Shown here in pieces: positions 27,601 to 36,568 of a DNA stretch of 64,000 nucleotides (its first letter is position 1; every line of letters starts with the position of its first letter). Position numbers and translations under genes: made by a program. The DNA comes from Polaromonas sp047303325 (GTDB lineage Bacteria; Pseudomonadota; Gammaproteobacteria; Burkholderiales; Burkholderiaceae_C). The stretch spans positions 62,001 through 126,000 of the forward strand of contig NZ_JBKBEX010000011.1 in the NCBI RefSeq assembly GCF_047303325.1, given 5' to 3'. The notes beneath the pieces were generated by a model, which saw only the letters and a list, made by a program, of their open reading frames with translations, did no database searches and had not been told where the DNA came from.

Positions 27601-30600
27601 CCGGCAGCATCACACTGAGCGGCACAACGGTCGTGGCCGGCGCGCTGACCACCACGGGCGGCGCCAATGGCGACGGCGGCAATATCAGCGCCACCTCGAC
27701 GGCCGGCGTGCTGACGACGGGCGCCATCATCACCAGCGGCGGCACGGCCAATGCGGGTACCTCGGGACGCAATGCAGGCAGCGTGACGCTGCAGGCTACG
27801 GGCGGCCTGCTCACCGGCACCACCATCACCGCCAGCGGCACCAACGGCACCCTCACGGGTGACCAGGCCGGCGGCAACGGCGCGGCGATTTCCATCACCG
27901 GCAACAGCGGCATCACGGTCACCAGCCTGGTGGCCAGCGGCGGCTCGGCGGTCGGTACCAACGCGGCCGGCGGCAATGCCGGCAGCATCACCCTCAACAA
28001 CAGCGGCAGTGGCAATATCAACACCGGTACCCTGATCGCGCAGACCGGCAATGCGCTGGGTACAGGCGCGGGCGGCACGGCCGGCAGCGTCAGCGTCACT
28101 AACACCGCCGCCGCAGGAACACTCTCCACCGCGGCCATCACCACCACCGGCGGGATCAAGGGCAACGGCGGCAACGTCAGCCTGTCAGCCCTGGGCCAGG
28201 TGTCCGTGCTCAACAACAACATCAACACCAGCGGCGGCGTCACGGTCAGCGGCCTGGCCGGCCGCAATGCCGGCACGGTCACCATCAGCGGCGCCGGCCT
28301 CAACATGGGCACAGGCACCATCACGGCCAGTGGTGGCGCGGCAGCGGCCACGTCCAACCAGAAGGGCGGCAGCGGTGCAGCCGTCAGCGTCACGAGCACC
28401 GATGCCGTGACCATCAGCACCATTACCGCCAGCGGCGGCGCGGGCGGCACAACCAACGGTGACGGCGGCGATGCCGGCAGCATTACGGTACAGAACAATT
28501 CGGCCACGACGGGCGCGATTGCACTGGGCGCGCTCACGGCGCGCACAGGTGCAGCGGCGGGTACAGGCGCGGGCGGCGCGGCCGGTAGCATCAGCGTCAG
28601 CAACGGCGCGGCCGGCGCCAACCTCAGCACTGGTGCCATAGACAGCAGCGGTGGTGCCGGCGGCAATGGTGGTGCGGTCACGCTGGCCTCCCAAGCCGGC
28701 GTCACGGTCACCGGAACACTAAACACCAGCGGCACGGTATTGGCCGGCGGCACCGGCGCCGGCCGCAGCGCCGGCAACATCACGGTGACCGGCGCCAACC
28801 GCTCCGTCACGGGAGCCATCACGGCCAGCGGCAGCGCCGGCCTGGGCACCAACCAGGCCGGTGGCAATGCCGGTGTTGTCAGCATCACAGGCAGCGGCAC
28901 GCTGGGCACCAACACCATCAACGCCTCCACGGGCGCGGCCACCGGCACAGGCACGGGCGGCACAGCCGGCAGCATCACGCTGGGCGGCACAGCACTCAAC
29001 GTCGGCGCGCTGACCACCACGGGTGGCGCCAACGGGGACGGCGGCAATATCAGCGCCACGTCAACAGCCGGCGTGCTGACGACGGGCGCTGTCATCACCA
29101 GCGGCGGCACGGCCAATGCGGGCACCTCGGGACGCAATGCAGGCAGTGTGACGCTGCAGGCCGCAGGCGGTTTGCTCACAGCAACCACTGTCACCGCAAG
29201 CGGCAGCAATGGCACGCTGACGGGCGACCAGGCCGGCGGCAATGGCGCGGCCATCAGCATCACCGGCAACACCGGCATCACGGTCACCAACCTCGCGGCC
29301 AGCGGCGGCGCCGCGGTGGGCACCAACGCGGCCGGCGGCAACGCCGGCAGCATCACGGTCAACAACAGCGGCAGCGGCAGCGGCAGCGGCAACGTCAGCA
29401 CCGGCACTTTGACCGTGCAAACCGGCAACGCGCTGGGCACGGGCGCCGGTGGTGCGGCCGGCAGTATCAGTGTGGCCAACACGGCGGCTGGCGGGACCCT
29501 CTCCACCGCGGCCATCACCACCACAGGCGGCACCAAGGGCAATGGCGGCAATGTCAGCCTGTCGGCGCAGGGCCAGGTGTCCGTGCTCAATAACAACATC
29601 ACCACCAGCGGCGGCACCACGGTCAGCGGCCTGGCCGGCCGCGATGCGGGCAGCGTCACCATCAGCGGCGCCGGCCTCAATATGGGCACAGGCACCATCA
29701 CCGCTTCCGGCGGCGCGGCAGCGGCCGGCGCCAATGAAAAAGGCGGCAGCGGCGCGGCCGTTAGCATCACAACAACCGCAACGGTCACCACGGCGGCTAT
29801 CACCGCCAACGGCGGCGCGGGCGGCACAACCAACGGCGACGGCGGCAATGCCGGCAGCATCAGCCTGGCCAACACGGTGGCCGGCAATATCACGACAGGC
29901 GCGCTGGCCGCGCAAAGCGGCAATGCGGCGGGCACCGGCGCGGGCGGCACGGCGGGCAGCATCAGCGTGAGCAATGCCGCGGGCAACCTCACAACCGGCA
30001 CGCTTACCACCACGGGCGGCACCTCCGGCCACGGCGGCAATGTCATTGCCTCGGCCGCAGGCGGCATCGCGACGGTCGGCACCATCACCACCAGCGGCGG
30101 CGCAACCACCGGCACAGCCAACGGCCGCAATGCCGGCACGGTAAGCATCAGCGGCGCGGGCGTTACCACGGCCGCGATCACCGCCAACGGCAGCAACGGC
30201 AGCACCACGGGTGCGGGCGGCAACGGCGGTGCGATCACCGTGAACTCCACGGCGGCCATCAGCAGCACCGGCACGCTCACCGCGATCGGCGGCAACGGCG
30301 TGGGTGCCAACCAGGCCGGCGGGCAAGGCGCGGCGGTGTCGCTGGCGTCCACCGGCGGCAATTTGGCTGTCGCCGCAATCACCACCACGGGTGGCAACGG
30401 CGGCACGGGGGTGGCGGCGGGCGGCAACGCGGGCAGCATCACGCTCGATGCGGCGGGCGCAGCGCCCACCATCACGCTGGCCGGCGGCCTCACGGCGCTG
30501 GGCGGCAACCAGGTCGGCGGTGCGGTTTCGGGCGCCGGTGGCGCGATCCGCATCAAGGACGATGCCCTGCTCAACGCGGCCAGCATCACGCTGGACTCGC

Positions 30601-33600
30601 GCGGCGGCAATGCCGGCGCGGGCGTAGGCGCCAACATCCAGTTGGACGGCGCGGTCAACAGCCTGGCTTCGGGCCGTGCGCTGGTGCTGCAGGCAGGCAA
30701 CGGTGACGTGGCGATCAACGGCACTACCGGCGCGAGCCTGGCCCTGTCGGCACTGACCGTGACCGCCAACGACATCGCCATGGGCGCCATAGGCGGCGCC
30801 TCGGCAGGCGTCACCGGCGCCACCTCGCTGACGGCCACCACCGCCGGCGCTGACACCGGCGACATCAGCCTCAACGGCGCACTTAACGTCAATGCGCTGA
30901 CTCTGACGGCGGGAAGCGCTCTCACGCAGACCGGCGCCATCAAGGCCACCACCGCGACCCTGACGGCGGGCGCCGGCAACAACATCACGCTGAACAATGC
31001 GGGCAATGATTTCACCGGCGCGGTGACAGTGGTGTCGGGGCTCAACGTCAGCCTCACGGATGCCAATGCGCTGGCGCTGGGCGCGTCCACGGTCTCGGGC
31101 ACGCTGGCCGTGAACACCAGCGGCGCCATCACGCAAACCGGCGCGCTCACCGTGACCGGCGCGACCACGCTGGCGGCCGGCACGGCCAACGACATCACGC
31201 TGGCCAATGCCGGCAACAATTTCTCCAGCGTCGCCGTCACCAGCGGCAACAACGTCTCGCTGCGCGACAGCAACGCCATCGTGCTGGGCACGTCCACGGC
31301 CAATACCAGCTTGACGGTCGCGGCCGGCGGCGCCATCACCCAGACCGGCGCCATCACCGCACCCACGCTGTCGGCCAAGACGCTGGTCAATGCCGGTGCC
31401 GCGATCACACTGAACAACGCGGGCAACGAGGCCGCCAGCGTCGATCTGCGCGCGCGCGATGCCGCCGACACGGTCAATGCCGCAGGTGCAATTTCCTACC
31501 GCGACGCCACCGGCTTCAACGTGGCCGCGATCAACACCACGGCAGCGCTGGCGCTGCAGTCGGGCGGCAACATCACGCAGTCGGGCGCCGTGACGGCTGC
31601 CTCGCTGGCAGTGGCCGGCACCGGCGCCGGTTCGCTGAACTTCGGCACCCAGGCCAACAATATCGCCACCCTCAACGCCATCACGGCGGCGGGCGGCTTC
31701 GCGCTGAATAACGGCAACAACAGCACGGTGGTGGCGGGCAATATCAGCACCACCAACAGCGCTGTCGCCATAGACACCGGCACGGGCACTTACACGCAGA
31801 ATGCCAACATCGACGTGGCTGCCGGCAGCGGGCCCATCACCGTCACGGCCGATACGGTCGCCATCGCCGCGAACACCGGCAACAACGCGCTGGCCACCAG
31901 CGGCGTGCTCACGCTCAAGGCCAAGACCGCTAGCCGCGCCATGTCACTGGCCGGCGCGTCCGGCTTTGACCTCACGGCCGCGGAAATCACCGCCTTCGCC
32001 ACGGGCGCCACCGGCCCCATCGTCATCGGCGACACGGCCAGCACGGGCGTGATGACAATCGGCGGGCCGGTCGCCCTGGCCGGCAAGACGCTGACGCTCA
32101 ATGCCGGTTCCATCACCGATGTGGGCGTGCAGACCATCACCGCGCAGAACGTCTCGCTCAATGCCAACGGCCAGATCGGCACGGACGCCAGCAACGGCAT
32201 AGACATCGCGGCCACCAACCTCAGCGTCAACACCACGGGCAATGCCAATGCCTTTGTGCGCAGCGCGGGCGCCGTCAACCTGGGCGTGGGCGCCACAGCC
32301 TCGAATGTGGGCAGCGGCACGCTGGACCTGGTGGCGGCGGGCGCGGTCAGCCAGACGGCGGGCACGGGCAACATCACGGCCGGCACGCTCAAGGTCAAGA
32401 CCCTGGTCAACGCCGGCGGCGCCATCACGCTCAATAACAGCGGCAATACCAACACCGCCATCAACCTGCAGTCGCGCAACGCCGCGGACACGGCCAATGC
32501 GGCGGGGGCCATTCAGTACGGCAGCGCCGCCGGATTTGACGTGGCGGCACTGGCCACCACAGCCAACGCCACCTTGTCCGCCGGTGCTGCGGTCAGCCAG
32601 TCGGGCGCCATTGCCGCCTCCGGGCTTGCGCTCACAGGCGCAGGCGGCTACACGCTCGCAAACGCAGGCAACGCCGTCACGACGCTTGCGGCCAATGCCG
32701 GCAGCGTGGATTACAAACAGACGGGCGCGCTGATCGTGGGAACCGTGGGCGCTACCGCCGGCGTGACGGCCAGCGGCACGGTCAAAATCGAAACCACCGG
32801 CGCGGCCTCCAACCTCACGCTGAACAATGCCGTGAGTTCTTCCGCCACCGGCGATGCCGTGGTGCTCAAGGCCGGCAGCTCCAATGCGGCCGGCGTCAGC
32901 ACCGGCGGCCAGCTCATCAACAACGTGGGTGTGGGCGGCATCGTGGCCGCCTCCGGCCGTTACCTGGTCTACAGCGGCGACCCGGGCACCACGCTCGAGG
33001 GCGTCACCGGCTACAGCAAGCGTTACAACAGCGATGCCAGCTATGTGCCGGCCGGCGGCGCCAACACCTTCCTCTACCGCATCGCGCCGACCCTGACCGT
33101 CACGGCCGACAACAAGACCAAGGTCTATGGCGACAGCAATCCGCTGCTGACCGGTGTGGTCAGCGGCCTGATCGACGGCGACACCGCCGCCGGTGTGGGT
33201 GTTGGTTACAGCACCACCGCGGTGGACAGGACGGCCGTCGCCGCCGGCCCGGTGGCCATCACCGCCGGCGCCACCAACAACGAAAACTACACCCTGGCCC
33301 TGACCAACGGCGCCTTGACCATCACCCAGCGGGCCCTGACCGTCACGGCCACCGGCCAGAACCGTGTCTACGACGGCGGCAGCGCCGCCGCCGTGACGCT
33401 GGCCGACAACCGCCTGGCCGGCGATGTGCTCACCGCCAGCAACACCTCGGCTGCCTTCCTCGACAAGAATGTGGGCATCGCCAAGACCGTCAACGTGGGC
33501 GGCATCAGCATCAGCGGCACCGATGCCGGCAACTACAGTGTCAACACCACGGCGGCCACCACAGCCGACATCACGCAGCGCGCCCTGACGGTCAGCGCCA

Positions 33601-35375
33601 CGGGAAGCAACAAGGTTTACGACGGCAACACCACCGCCGGCGTGACCCTCGCTGACAACCGCGTCGGTGGCGACGTGCTGACCATCAGCAACACCGCCGC
33701 CAACTTTGCCGACAAAAATGTCGGCGCCGGCAAGACGGTGAGCGTGAGCGGCATTGCCGTCACAGGCACTGATACCGGCAACTACAGCTTCAACACCACG
33801 GCAGCCACCACGGCCGACATCACGCAGCGTGCCCTTACGGTCAGTGCCACCGGCCAGAACCGGGTCTACGACGGCGGCACCGTTGCCACCGTCACCTTGT
33901 CCGACAACCGCGTTGCGGGCGATGTGCTCAGCGCCAGCAATACCGCTGCCAGCTTCGCCGACAAGAATGTGGGAACCGGCAAGGCCGTCAGCGTAAGCGG
34001 CATAGCCATTACCGGCACCGATGCGGCTAACTACAGCGTCAACACCACGGCGACCACCACGGCCAACATCACGCAGCGTGCCCTCACGGTCAGCGCCACG
34101 GGAAGCAACAAGGTTTACGACGGCAACACCACGGCCGGCGTGACCCTGACGGACAACCGTGTCGCGGGCGATGTGCTCGGCACCAGCAACACGGCCGCGA
34201 ACTTCGCCGACAAGAACGTGGGTATCGGCAAGGCCGTCAGCGTGAGCGGCATAGCCATTACTGGTACCGATGCGGCTAACTACAGCGTCAACACCACGGC
34301 GGCGACCACGGCCAACATCACGCAGCGCGCCCTCACGGTCAGCGCCACGGGAAGCAACAAGGTTTATGACGGCAACACCACGGCCGGCGTGACCCTGACG
34401 GACAACCGTGTTGCGGGCGACGTGCTCACGGCCAGTAATACCTCGGCCAGCTTCGCAGACAAAAATGTGGGAACCGGCAAGGCCGTGAGCGTGGGCGGTA
34501 TCGGTATTGCCGGCACGGACTCCGGCAACTACACGTTCAACACCACGGCCGCTACCACCGCCGACATCACACAGCGTGCCCTCACCGTAGGCGCCGCGGC
34601 ACAAAACAAGGTGTACGACGGCGGCACCGCCGCGACAGTGACGCTGGGCGACAACCGGGTCGCCGGCGACGTGCTCTCCACCAGCAACACGTCTGCGAAC
34701 TTCACTGACAAGAACGCGGGCATCGGCAAGACGGTGAATGTCAGCGGCATCGCCATCACGGGCACCGACGCCGGTAATTACAGCGTCAACAGCACGGCCG
34801 CCACCACGGCCACCATCACGCCGGCCTCGATCGCGAACGTCAGCGGCATCACCGCCGCCGACAAGGTGCAGGACGGCACCACGGCCGCCACGCTGGCGAC
34901 CGGCGCCGCTGCCTTTACCGGCCGCATTGGCACGGATGTGCTCACGGTGGGCACGGCAACCGGCAATTTCGACACGCCCGCCGTCGGCAGCGGCAAACCC
35001 GTCAGCATCACCGGCATCACGCTGTCGGGCGCGGACGCCGGCAACTACGTGCTGCTCAACACCACGGCCGCCACCACGGCCAGCATCACGCCGGCGCCGG
35101 CCAACATGGCCGAGCGCACCGGCGACGCGCGTATCGCCAACGGAACGGCGCTGCCGGTGCTGGAGGCCGACGACAGGCGCGAGCAGGCTTTCCGCCGCGC
35201 GGCCGGTATACGGCCCGCAACAGAGTTGGCCGGCGCGGCGCAAACGCCGGCTTTCCGCCTGGCGGGTTTTCCCGATACGCGCAACCCCGACGGCCCGGCC
35301 CAGGCCGATTGCACGGGCGCGGGCAGCCGCGTGGCATGCCTGGCCGACCCGGTGGAGGCAGGCCAGGGGCAGTAA
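24639..35375 (+). CDS. two-partner secretion exoprotein (TpsA), giant filamentous-hemagglutinin-type adhesin
   Basis: A 3,578-residue secreted protein, substrate of the TpsB encoded upstream. Domains: long signal region (1-60, basic then hydrophobic, ending WATALP); TPS/hemagglutination-activity domain (about 60-330, with LNRVIGN and FLVNPSGVMFAPGA); Gly/Ala/Thr/Asn-rich repeats (about 550-2030) expected to form a beta-helix; a Thr/Asn-rich stretch with TQTGAI units; an MBG-type domain (VTADNKTKVYGDSNP); six 83-residue YDG repeats plus a degenerate seventh; and a C-terminal tail with the only two cysteines (DCTGAGSRVAC). Start at 24639 (MPIMTATASS); the open frame upstream lies within the palindromic element. 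Likely surface adhesin or biofilm protein. Confidence 0.92.
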   Translation: MPIMTATASSTHAAYRPWAVRTVVVRISRKLRATYRIRSGRRLSQLLATLLAAVSPWATALPEGAQVVAGQASVSTPSANAMVVNQASDKAVLNWQSFNIGAGQSMQFVQPGVSSVALNRVIGNGASSIFGSLSANGQVFLVNPSGVMFAPGAQVNVGGLVASSLDISNGDFMAERYSFSGTGTGAVSNYGSINAARGGYVLLAAPQVTNTGAISAEAGSVGLLAGSRVSVDASGAGLVRFSVDAAAAQAAINNSGSISAAGGQVAVLASAMGDAMATVINQSGIIRANSAVERNGTIVLSGGGTGVVRVSGTLDASGAVAGQSGGTVQVLGDKVALDSGASINVSGAAGGGTALVGGDYQGGNAAVQNASRTYIAAGAAIRADATDSGNGGKVVVWADGDTRHSGAISARGGVNGGDGGFVEVSGKQQLDLHGSVDVAAPAGTGGRVLLDPQDILLNASVQPSPPNNADGTPDVAFADPPAASTYTIQVADVTGYSELYLQATNNITLANALAMTAGNKVRFEAGNTIALNAALTASGGVNLSAASITSMAAGTITTTGAANTNAGNVTLNATGTINLAGAITATGGAAGAGNPGRSGGVVSITGAGVTVAAITANGSAGSGAGQTGGAGGNIGITSTNGISATGALTASGASGGAGPSVGGNAGSISVANSGAGNIAIGALTASTGNAVTTGVGGTAGSISVTNSAAGASLGTGNITTTGGANGDGGSVTLNSAGALSAGTVTSSGGGTLANTSGRNAGAINITAAGAITALGAVAASGTGANTAGNGGNAAAVSITATGGIAGAAISASGGAGAGANASGGNAAAITVTNSGSGNLVTGALTAQTGAATGTGVAGTAGSLAVTNNAAGGNLNTGAINTAGGAGGNGGAVTLASQAGVTVSGTLGTSGTVLAAGTRAGSNAGNVTITGVNRSVTGAITASGSAANGTNQAGGNAGVVSITGSGTLGTVAIAASTGGATGTGAGGTAGSITLSGTTVVAGALTTTGGANGDGGNISATSTAGVLTTGAIITSGGTANAGTSGRNAGSVTLQATGGLLTGTTITASGTNGTLTGDQAGGNGAAISITGNSGITVTSLVASGGSAVGTNAAGGNAGSITLNNSGSGNINTGTLIAQTGNALGTGAGGTAGSVSVTNTAAAGTLSTAAITTTGGIKGNGGNVSLSALGQVSVLNNNINTSGGVTVSGLAGRNAGTVTISGAGLNMGTGTITASGGAAAATSNQKGGSGAAVSVTSTDAVTISTITASGGAGGTTNGDGGDAGSITVQNNSATTGAIALGALTARTGAAAGTGAGGAAGSISVSNGAAGANLSTGAIDSSGGAGGNGGAVTLASQAGVTVTGTLNTSGTVLAGGTGAGRSAGNITVTGANRSVTGAITASGSAGLGTNQAGGNAGVVSITGSGTLGTNTINASTGAATGTGTGGTAGSITLGGTALNVGALTTTGGANGDGGNISATSTAGVLTTGAVITSGGTANAGTSGRNAGSVTLQAAGGLLTATTVTASGSNGTLTGDQAGGNGAAISITGNTGITVTNLAASGGAAVGTNAAGGNAGSITVNNSGSGSGSGNVSTGTLTVQTGNALGTGAGGAAGSISVANTAAGGTLSTAAITTTGGTKGNGGNVSLSAQGQVSVLNNNITTSGGTTVSGLAGRDAGSVTISGAGLNMGTGTITASGGAAAAGANEKGGSGAAVSITTTATVTTAAITANGGAGGTTNGDGGNAGSISLANTVAGNITTGALAAQSGNAAGTGAGGTAGSISVSNAAGNLTTGTLTTTGGTSGHGGNVIASAAGGIATVGTITTSGGATTGTANGRNAGTVSISGAGVTTAAITANGSNGSTTGAGGNGGAITVNSTAAISSTGTLTAIGGNGVGANQAGGQGAAVSLASTGGNLAVAAITTTGGNGGTGVAAGGNAGSITLDAAGAAPTITLAGGLTALGGNQVGGAVSGAGGAIRIKDDALLNAASITLDSRGGNAGAGVGANIQLDGAVNSLASGRALVLQAGNGDVAINGTTGASLALSALTVTANDIAMGAIGGASAGVTGATSLTATTAGADTGDISLNGALNVNALTLTAGSALTQTGAIKATTATLTAGAGNNITLNNAGNDFTGAVTVVSGLNVSLTDANALALGASTVSGTLAVNTSGAITQTGALTVTGATTLAAGTANDITLANAGNNFSSVAVTSGNNVSLRDSNAIVLGTSTANTSLTVAAGGAITQTGAITAPTLSAKTLVNAGAAITLNNAGNEAASVDLRARDAADTVNAAGAISYRDATGFNVAAINTTAALALQSGGNITQSGAVTAASLAVAGTGAGSLNFGTQANNIATLNAITAAGGFALNNGNNSTVVAGNISTTNSAVAIDTGTGTYTQNANIDVAAGSGPITVTADTVAIAANTGNNALATSGVLTLKAKTASRAMSLAGASGFDLTAAEITAFATGATGPIVIGDTASTGVMTIGGPVALAGKTLTLNAGSITDVGVQTITAQNVSLNANGQIGTDASNGIDIAATNLSVNTTGNANAFVRSAGAVNLGVGATASNVGSGTLDLVAAGAVSQTAGTGNITAGTLKVKTLVNAGGAITLNNSGNTNTAINLQSRNAADTANAAGAIQYGSAAGFDVAALATTANATLSAGAAVSQSGAIAASGLALTGAGGYTLANAGNAVTTLAANAGSVDYKQTGALIVGTVGATAGVTASGTVKIETTGAASNLTLNNAVSSSATGDAVVLKAGSSNAAGVSTGGQLINNVGVGGIVAASGRYLVYSGDPGTTLEGVTGYSKRYNSDASYVPAGGANTFLYRIAPTLTVTADNKTKVYGDSNPLLTGVVSGLIDGDTAAGVGVGYSTTAVDRTAVAAGPVAITAGATNNENYTLALTNGALTITQRALTVTATGQNRVYDGGSAAAVTLADNRLAGDVLTASNTSAAFLDKNVGIAKTVNVGGISISGTDAGNYSVNTTAATTADITQRALTVSATGSNKVYDGNTTAGVTLADNRVGGDVLTISNTAANFADKNVGAGKTVSVSGIAVTGTDTGNYSFNTTAATTADITQRALTVSATGQNRVYDGGTVATVTLSDNRVAGDVLSASNTAASFADKNVGTGKAVSVSGIAITGTDAANYSVNTTATTTANITQRALTVSATGSNKVYDGNTTAGVTLTDNRVAGDVLGTSNTAANFADKNVGIGKAVSVSGIAITGTDAANYSVNTTAATTANITQRALTVSATGSNKVYDGNTTAGVTLTDNRVAGDVLTASNTSASFADKNVGTGKAVSVGGIGIAGTDSGNYTFNTTAATTADITQRALTVGAAAQNKVYDGGTAATVTLGDNRVAGDVLSTSNTSANFTDKNAGIGKTVNVSGIAITGTDAGNYSVNSTAATTATITPASIANVSGITAADKVQDGTTAATLATGAAAFTGRIGTDVLTVGTATGNFDTPAVGSGKPVSITGITLSGADAGNYVLLNTTAATTASITPAPANMAERTGDARIANGTALPVLEADDRREQAFRRAAGIRPATELAGAAQTPAFRLAGFPDTRNPDGPAQADCTGAGSRVACLADPVEAGQGQ
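26290..30720 (+). repeat. Gly/Ala/Thr/Asn-rich repeat block of tpsA
   Basis: Short degenerate units of the type GGNAGSITxxNSGSGN and TGALTTTGGANGDGGN fill about 4.4 kb. The composition (Gly, Ala, Thr, Asn, Ser, almost no charge or aromatics) fits a parallel beta-helix shaft. The biased composition also leaves long open frames on the opposite strand, which are not genes. Confidence 0.8.
27170..29912 (+). repeat. large tandem duplication inside tpsA (about 1.37 kb unit)
   Basis: Two consecutive copies of about 455 residues. VTLASQAGVTV is at 27.32 kb and again at 28.69 kb (offset 1365 bp); GLNMGTGTITASGGA is at 28.30 and 29.68 kb (offset 1377 bp, the 12-bp difference being an extra SGSG unit). 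Copies have diverged by many substitutions, so the duplication is not recent. End points are approximate. Confidence 0.75.
33330..34823 (+). repeat. six tandem 249-bp YDG-domain repeats in tpsA
   Basis: Units start at 33330, 33579, 33828, 34077, 34326 and 34575, each exactly 83 codons, beginning RALTV and containing KVYDG or RVYDG, DNRVAGDVL and a GTDxxNYS segment. A degenerate seventh (KVQDGTTAATL) follows to about 35090. Units 4 and 5 are almost identical in their first halves, suggesting recent expansion or gene conversion. Confidence 0.9.
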
Positions 35376-35377
35376 AC

Positions 35378-35405
35378 GGCGCCGTCCGGCGCCGCCTTTC
35401 CTTTT
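35378..35405 (+). terminator. probable terminator after tpsA
   Basis: GGCGCC - GTCC - GGCGCC followed by GCCTTTCCTTTT, starting 2 nt after the tpsA stop codon. Confidence 0.55.
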
Positions 35406-35495
35406 CAGCCTGTTTTTGCGGACAGAAATGGCTGCCCAAGCGCCATTTCCCGCGGTTATCATGTGGCCGATAACTCACTTCAAAGGGAGCGCGCC

Positions 35496-36530
35496 ATGGC
35501 CTTAATGGACTTCATCAAGAAACAGTTCATCGACATCATCCAGTGGACCGAGGCCGGTGACGGCACCCTGGCATGGCGCTTCCCGATGGCCGACATGGAG
35601 ATTCAGTACGGCGCTTCGCTGACCGTGCGCGAATCGCAGATGGCGGTGTTTGTCAACGAGGGCAAGGTCGCCGACGTGTTCGGCCCCGGCATGTACAAGC
35701 TGACCACGCAGACCATCCCGGTGCTGACCTACCTCAAGAACTGGGACAAGCTGTTCGAGTCGCCCTTCAAGAGCGACGTTTATTTCTTCAGCACGCGCCA
35801 GCAGATAGACCAGAAATGGGGTACGCCCCAGCCCATCACCATACGCGACAAGGACTTCGGCGCCGTGCGCCTGCGCGCCTTCGGCAACTACAACTTCCGC
35901 ATCGCTGACCCCAAGCTTTTCCACACCGAAATCTCGGGCACGCGCGACAGCTACACCACGGCCGACCTCGACGGCCAGCTGCGCGGCCTGGTGCTGCAGA
36001 ACATTTCCAACGCCATCGCCTCCAGCGAAATCGCCTTCCTGGACCTGGCCGCCAACCAGCTGGCCTTCGCGCAGGCGCTGGTCACGCAGCTCACCCCCGA
36101 GTTCGCCAAGATAGGCCTGAAGCTCGAAGGCATGACGGTGCAGAACGTCTCGCTGCCCGAAGAGCTGCAAAAAATCCTGGACCAGAAAATCGGCATGGGC
36201 ATGGTCGGCAACGACATGGGCAAATTCATGCAGTACCAGACGGCGCAGGCGATTCCCAAATTCGCCGAAGGCGCGGGCGCGGGCGGCGGCATTGCCGGCG
36301 ACGCCATGGGCCTGGGCGCCGGCGTGGCGCTGGGCCAGGTGCTGGCGCAAAACCTGCAGCAAGGACTGCAGGGCGGAGGCAACGCGGCCCAGGCGGCTGC
36401 GGCTGCGGCCGTGAAGCCCGACGACGTGATGGCCACGCTCGAGAAGCTCGGCGAACTCAAGGCCAAGGGCATACTCACGCAGGAAGAGTTCGACGCCAAG
36501 AAGGCCGAGCTTTTGAAGAAGCTGGTCTGA
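35496..36530 (+). CDS. SPFH-domain protein with C-terminal SHOCT domain
   Basis: A 344-residue protein. Residues about 10-240 form an SPFH/Band-7-like domain of the virion-core-protein/YdjI type (MDFIKKQFIDIIQW, ESQMAVFVNEGKVADVFGPG, VRLRAFGNYNFRI). A Gly/Ala-rich linker (about 250-305) leads to a SHOCT module at the end (LEKLGELKAKGILTQEEFDAKK). There is no membrane helix; such proteins associate with membranes and oligomerise. Ribosome site AAAGGGA precedes ATG 35496. It heads a co-directional five-gene cluster with DUF4178, DUF350, aminopropyltransferase and FAD oxidoreductase genes. Exact function unknown; a membrane scaffold role is inferred. Confidence 0.85.
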   Translation: MALMDFIKKQFIDIIQWTEAGDGTLAWRFPMADMEIQYGASLTVRESQMAVFVNEGKVADVFGPGMYKLTTQTIPVLTYLKNWDKLFESPFKSDVYFFSTRQQIDQKWGTPQPITIRDKDFGAVRLRAFGNYNFRIADPKLFHTEISGTRDSYTTADLDGQLRGLVLQNISNAIASSEIAFLDLAANQLAFAQALVTQLTPEFAKIGLKLEGMTVQNVSLPEELQKILDQKIGMGMVGNDMGKFMQYQTAQAIPKFAEGAGAGGGIAGDAMGLGAGVALGQVLAQNLQQGLQGGGNAAQAAAAAAVKPDDVMATLEKLGELKAKGILTQEEFDAKKAELLKKLV

Positions 36531-36568
36531 TGCCGGCGACGCCGCGCATCATTCACTGACAGCCCATC

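Noticed and set aside
27176..31477. 1,433-codon open frame on the minus strand within tpsA
   Set aside because: Its product is an Ala/Val/Pro/Leu/Met repeat that mirrors the Gly/Ala/Thr codons of the adhesin. It has no start signal or domain; it is a composition shadow.
31944..35462. 1,172-codon minus-strand open frame covering the YDG repeats and tpsA 3' end
   Set aside because: Antisense shadow of a GC-rich repeat gene; Arg/Gly-rich without motifs.
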